A stretch of DNA of 6,260 nt, from positions 1 to 6,260 of the forward strand of contig CAYYJN010000085.1 of the NCBI GenBank assembly GCA_964472275.1, written 5' to 3'. The DNA is from JAFDVN01 sp964472275. GTDB taxonomy: Bacteria; Acidobacteriota; Holophagae; Holophagales; Holophagaceae. Of this stretch, positions 4,176 through 6,260 are shown piece after piece (position 1 is the stretch's first letter; every line of letters starts with the position of its first letter). The notes under the pieces are model-generated. The model saw only the letters and a list, made by a program, of their open reading frames with translations, was not told where the DNA came from and ran no database searches. Both the position numbers and the translations under genes were made by a program.

Positions 4176-6260
4176 TCATAACGACCCGAGAAAGCCCTCC
4201 ACCCGCTCCCAGTCGCGGCTCAGGGGGAAGGGCGGGAGGCTGGCGCGCACTTGGGCGGCGTAGCGCTTGCCGTTGGGGTCCTCGCGCGGAAGGAGGATGC
4301 GCGGGTCCAGCAACGCGACGACGCCCTGGTCCTGGCGGGTGCGGATGAGGCGGCCCAGGCCCTGCTTGAGCTTGAGGGTCATCTGCGGAAGCTGGACGCC
4401 GCGGAAGCCGAGGCCGTCCTGTTTCGCGTCCGCTTCGCGGATGCGCGCGGCGAGCACGGGATCGTCGGGGGGCGCGAAGGGCAAGGCCGTAACGACGACA
4501 AGGCGCAGCGCGTCGCCGGGCAGGTCCACGCCTTGCCAGAAGCTGGCGAGACCGAGCAGCGCCGCGTCCGGTGTGGTGCGGAAGCGGCTGAGCAATTGAT
4601 TGCGGGTGAGCCCTTCGCCTTGGACGAAGAAGGTGATTTGCGGGAGGGCCGATTCCAGGCGCGGGCGGAAGGCCTGGAGCATCTTGCGGCTCGTGAAAAG
4701 GACGAGGGCGCGGCCACGCGAAGCCGCGATGAGCCGTTGGATCGCGTCCAGCGACGCCTCGACCCAGGCCGGATCGCCGATGCCCCCCGCCGNNNNNNNN
4801 NNNNNNNNNNNNNNNNNNNNNNNNNNNNNNNNNNNNNNNNNNNNNNNNNNNNNNNNNNNNNNNNNNNNNNNNNNNNNNNNNNNNNNNNNNNNTGGATCGC
4901 GTCCAGCGACGCCTCGACCCAGGCCGGATCGCCGATGCCCCCCGCCGATGCCCGCCGTTCCGGCAACCCCGGCGGCACGAAGAGGAGACCTTGGCGTTCG
5001 AAATCGAAGGGGCTGTCCACGGCGAGCCCGCGATCCACCTCGTCGTGGCTGAGGCCGAGCCGCAGGCCGAGGCCGTTGAAGCCCTTGCCGTCACGCAGCG
5101 TCGCGCTGGTGAGCACGAGGCTTTCGAAACCCATGCGCAAGTGCTGATGGAAGAAGGCGCGCACATCAATGGGGTTGGATTTGAATTGGATGACGCCCGC
5201 GCTTTCGCGCGTGATCGTGCTCACCCACCCTTCGGGTTGGGCGAAGATCTGCTCCATGCGCCCGAAGGCCTGGCCGCAGCGCTCGGCGAGCTTGGCCCAG
5301 GACAGATCCTTCTCTTCGGCTTTCGCCGCGAGGCTCTTCAGCGCGCCCAGCACGCCGCTGCCCGTCTCCACCCACGCGCCCACCGCGCTCGCGAGGTCGC
5401 GCAAAGGGAGCTTGTCCGGATGCAGCGGGTAGGTGCCAGTGTCGAGGGGAAGCAGCGCGAGCAATTCGTCCCAGCTCGCTTCCCACAAGGGCAGCCGCGC
5501 TTCGAGGTCGCCGCCCTCCACCGCGCCCAGCGAGGCGTCCAGATCGGAGAAGAGCATCCGCATGGCGCGGGTGGACCAGCTCTCCGCGAAGCCTTCGGTG
5601 AGCTGTTCTTCAAGGTCGTGCGCCTCATCGAGGATCAGCACCGGCGCGTCGGGCAGCACTTGGCCAAAGGCCGATTCCCGCAGCTTGCGATCCGCCAGCA
5701 GCAGCGCGTGGTTGACGATGACGAGGTCGGCCTCCGCCACTTCCTGCCGCAGCTTCACCAGATGGCAGTTCTCATAGTGTGGGCACTGGCGCCCGGTGCA
5801 GCGTTCGGCGCGGGCGTTGAGCTTGTCCCACAGCGGCGATTCGCCTTCGCCGAAGGGGCCGAGTTCTTCGCGGTCGCCGGTGGTCGTGCGCTCCGCCCAT
5901 TGGGGCAGCGCCATCCACAATCCGTAATCGTCCTTCGAGACTTCGGACGGAGGATGGACTTGAGCCTGTTCCCAGGCGGCGAGGCAAAGGTAGTTGGAGC
6001 GGCCCTTGGCGAGCACCGCCTTGGCGGTCCGGCCCAGGATGCCGATGGCGCGCGGCAGGTCCTCGTCCAGCAGTTGGCGTTGGAGGTTCTTCGTGCGCGT
6101 GGCGACGATCACCGGCGCGCGGCCCGAAGCCAGCGCGGGAATGAGGTAGCCGAGGCTCTTGCCCGTGCCCGTGCCGGCCTCGATGGCTTGGATCACGGCC
6201 GGGGGCTTGGCTTCCTTGTCGCCGCCCGCGTCTTTCCAAGCCCGGACCTGGGCGGTGCCC
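4176..6260 (-). CDS. DinG/YoaA (XPD-type) iron-sulfur ATP-dependent DNA helicase, 5' end outside window, interrupted by assembly gap
   Basis: This is a superfamily 2 helicase of the DinG/YoaA/XPD type, which in characterised members is a cytoplasmic 5'-3' DNA helicase that clears damaged or R-loop-containing DNA. In order: Walker A GTGTGKS (6155-6175); four iron-sulfur cysteines, one in NYLCLAAW (5984-5986) and three as C-x4-C-x5-C (5765-5800), the same spacing as in E. coli DinG; NHALL; DEAH box (5618-5629); an arch-like insert; motif III VLTSATL (5096-5116); GRALVLFTSRKML next to the gap; FWQGVDLPG (4515-4541); motif VI QGLGRLIRT (4338-4364). The stop is TGA at 4176-4178. The frame is open to the window edge, and the GTG at 6196 is not a credible start because it falls just before Walker A. 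As given, the frame shifts across 100 Ns. Collapsing the 55-base duplicate and the Ns (155 bases) restores one frame of 642 residues in the window, close to full length for YoaA-like proteins. DinG and YoaA cannot be separated from this sequence. No exonuclease domain is seen in the visible part. Confidence 0.92.
4738..4792. repeat. 55-base direct repeat, first copy, abutting the N gap
   Basis: This copy runs from TGGATCGCGTCC to CCCCCCGCCG and ends exactly where the Ns begin. It is identical over all 55 bases to 4893-4947. It lies within helicase coding sequence, encoding the linker around GGIGDPAWVEASLDAI. The most economical reading is one real sequence present at the ends of two contigs that were not merged. 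Confidence 0.95.
4793..4892. other. Assembly gap: exactly 100 Ns
   Basis: The run is precisely 100 Ns, the conventional placeholder for a gap of unknown size. Because the same 55 bases end at its left edge and begin at its right edge, and because collapsing them repairs the helicase frame, the likely number of missing bases is zero. Confidence 0.97.
4893..4947. repeat. 55-base direct repeat, second copy, abutting the N gap
   Basis: This copy starts at the first base after the Ns and is identical to 4738-4792. After it the sequence continues uniquely (ATGCCCGCCGTT). It keeps the upstream helicase frame, ending with residues SLDAI at the gap; the next residues (QRLIAASRGRALVLF) are found just before the first copy at 4737 and lower. 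Confidence 0.95.
4931..4956. repeat. 13-base near-perfect tandem repeat at the contig edge
   Basis: GCCGATGCCCCCC (4931-4943) is followed by GCCGATGCCCGCC (4944-4956), 12 of 13 identical. It encodes a Gly/Ala-rich linker of the helicase (ASAGGIG). The 55-base overlap ends four bases into the second unit, so this microrepeat coincides with the assembly break and may have caused it. Confidence 0.6.

Noticed and set aside
4738..4947. The 55-base repeats as target-site duplications or ends of a mobile element
   Set aside because: They flank only Ns of placeholder length, are far longer than usual target duplications, lie inside conserved coding sequence, and are fully explained as a contig overlap.
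4176..6260. Helicase as a frameshifted pseudogene, or as two separate genes
   Set aside because: The frame change falls exactly at the N gap and disappears when the duplicated 55 bases and the Ns are removed; all catalytic motifs are intact.

Overview
This is a GC-rich bacterial window with an AT-rich promoter/leader zone at about 150-310. The main gene is a TonB-dependent receptor with an N-terminal carboxypeptidase-regulatory-like domain (the Oar-like type). That architecture is especially abundant in Acidobacteriota, so an acidobacterium, possibly of the Holophagae/Geothrix group, is my best guess. This is inference from protein style and base composition; no rRNA or other taxonomic marker is present.

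Layout: (1) 1-54 is the probable 3' end of a + strand gene. (2) 55-350 is intergenic. It holds two hairpins just after that gene, then an AT-rich stretch with a dyad, two leader hairpins and a strong Shine-Dalgarno. (3) 351-3188 (+) is the complete 945-residue outer-membrane receptor, starting at TTG. (4) 3241-3268 is a textbook intrinsic terminator with a TTCG loop, lying between convergent genes. (5) 3297-4148 (-) is an exported lytic transglycosylase whose SLT domain is bracketed by two similar short DUF4124-like modules. (6) 4176-6260 (-) is a DinG/YoaA/XPD-type iron-sulfur DNA helicase whose 5' end lies beyond the window. It is 27 bases upstream of the transglycosylase gene, so the two are probably co-transcribed.

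The most consequential observation is technical. The helicase gene is interrupted by exactly 100 Ns, and the same 55 bases lie on both sides of the gap. Removing one copy and the Ns deletes 155 bases, which exactly repairs the frame and joins the two halves at a conserved helicase segment. The gap is therefore almost certainly a scaffolding artefact of two overlapping contigs. The gene should be read as intact rather than as frameshifted or duplicated.

No obviously new biological system is visible. There is no mobile element, CRISPR array, tRNA or rRNA. The receptor has no neighbouring substrate-specific partner in the window. The transglycosylase and helicase act in different compartments (periplasm and cytoplasm), so no functional link can be claimed from their adjacency alone.
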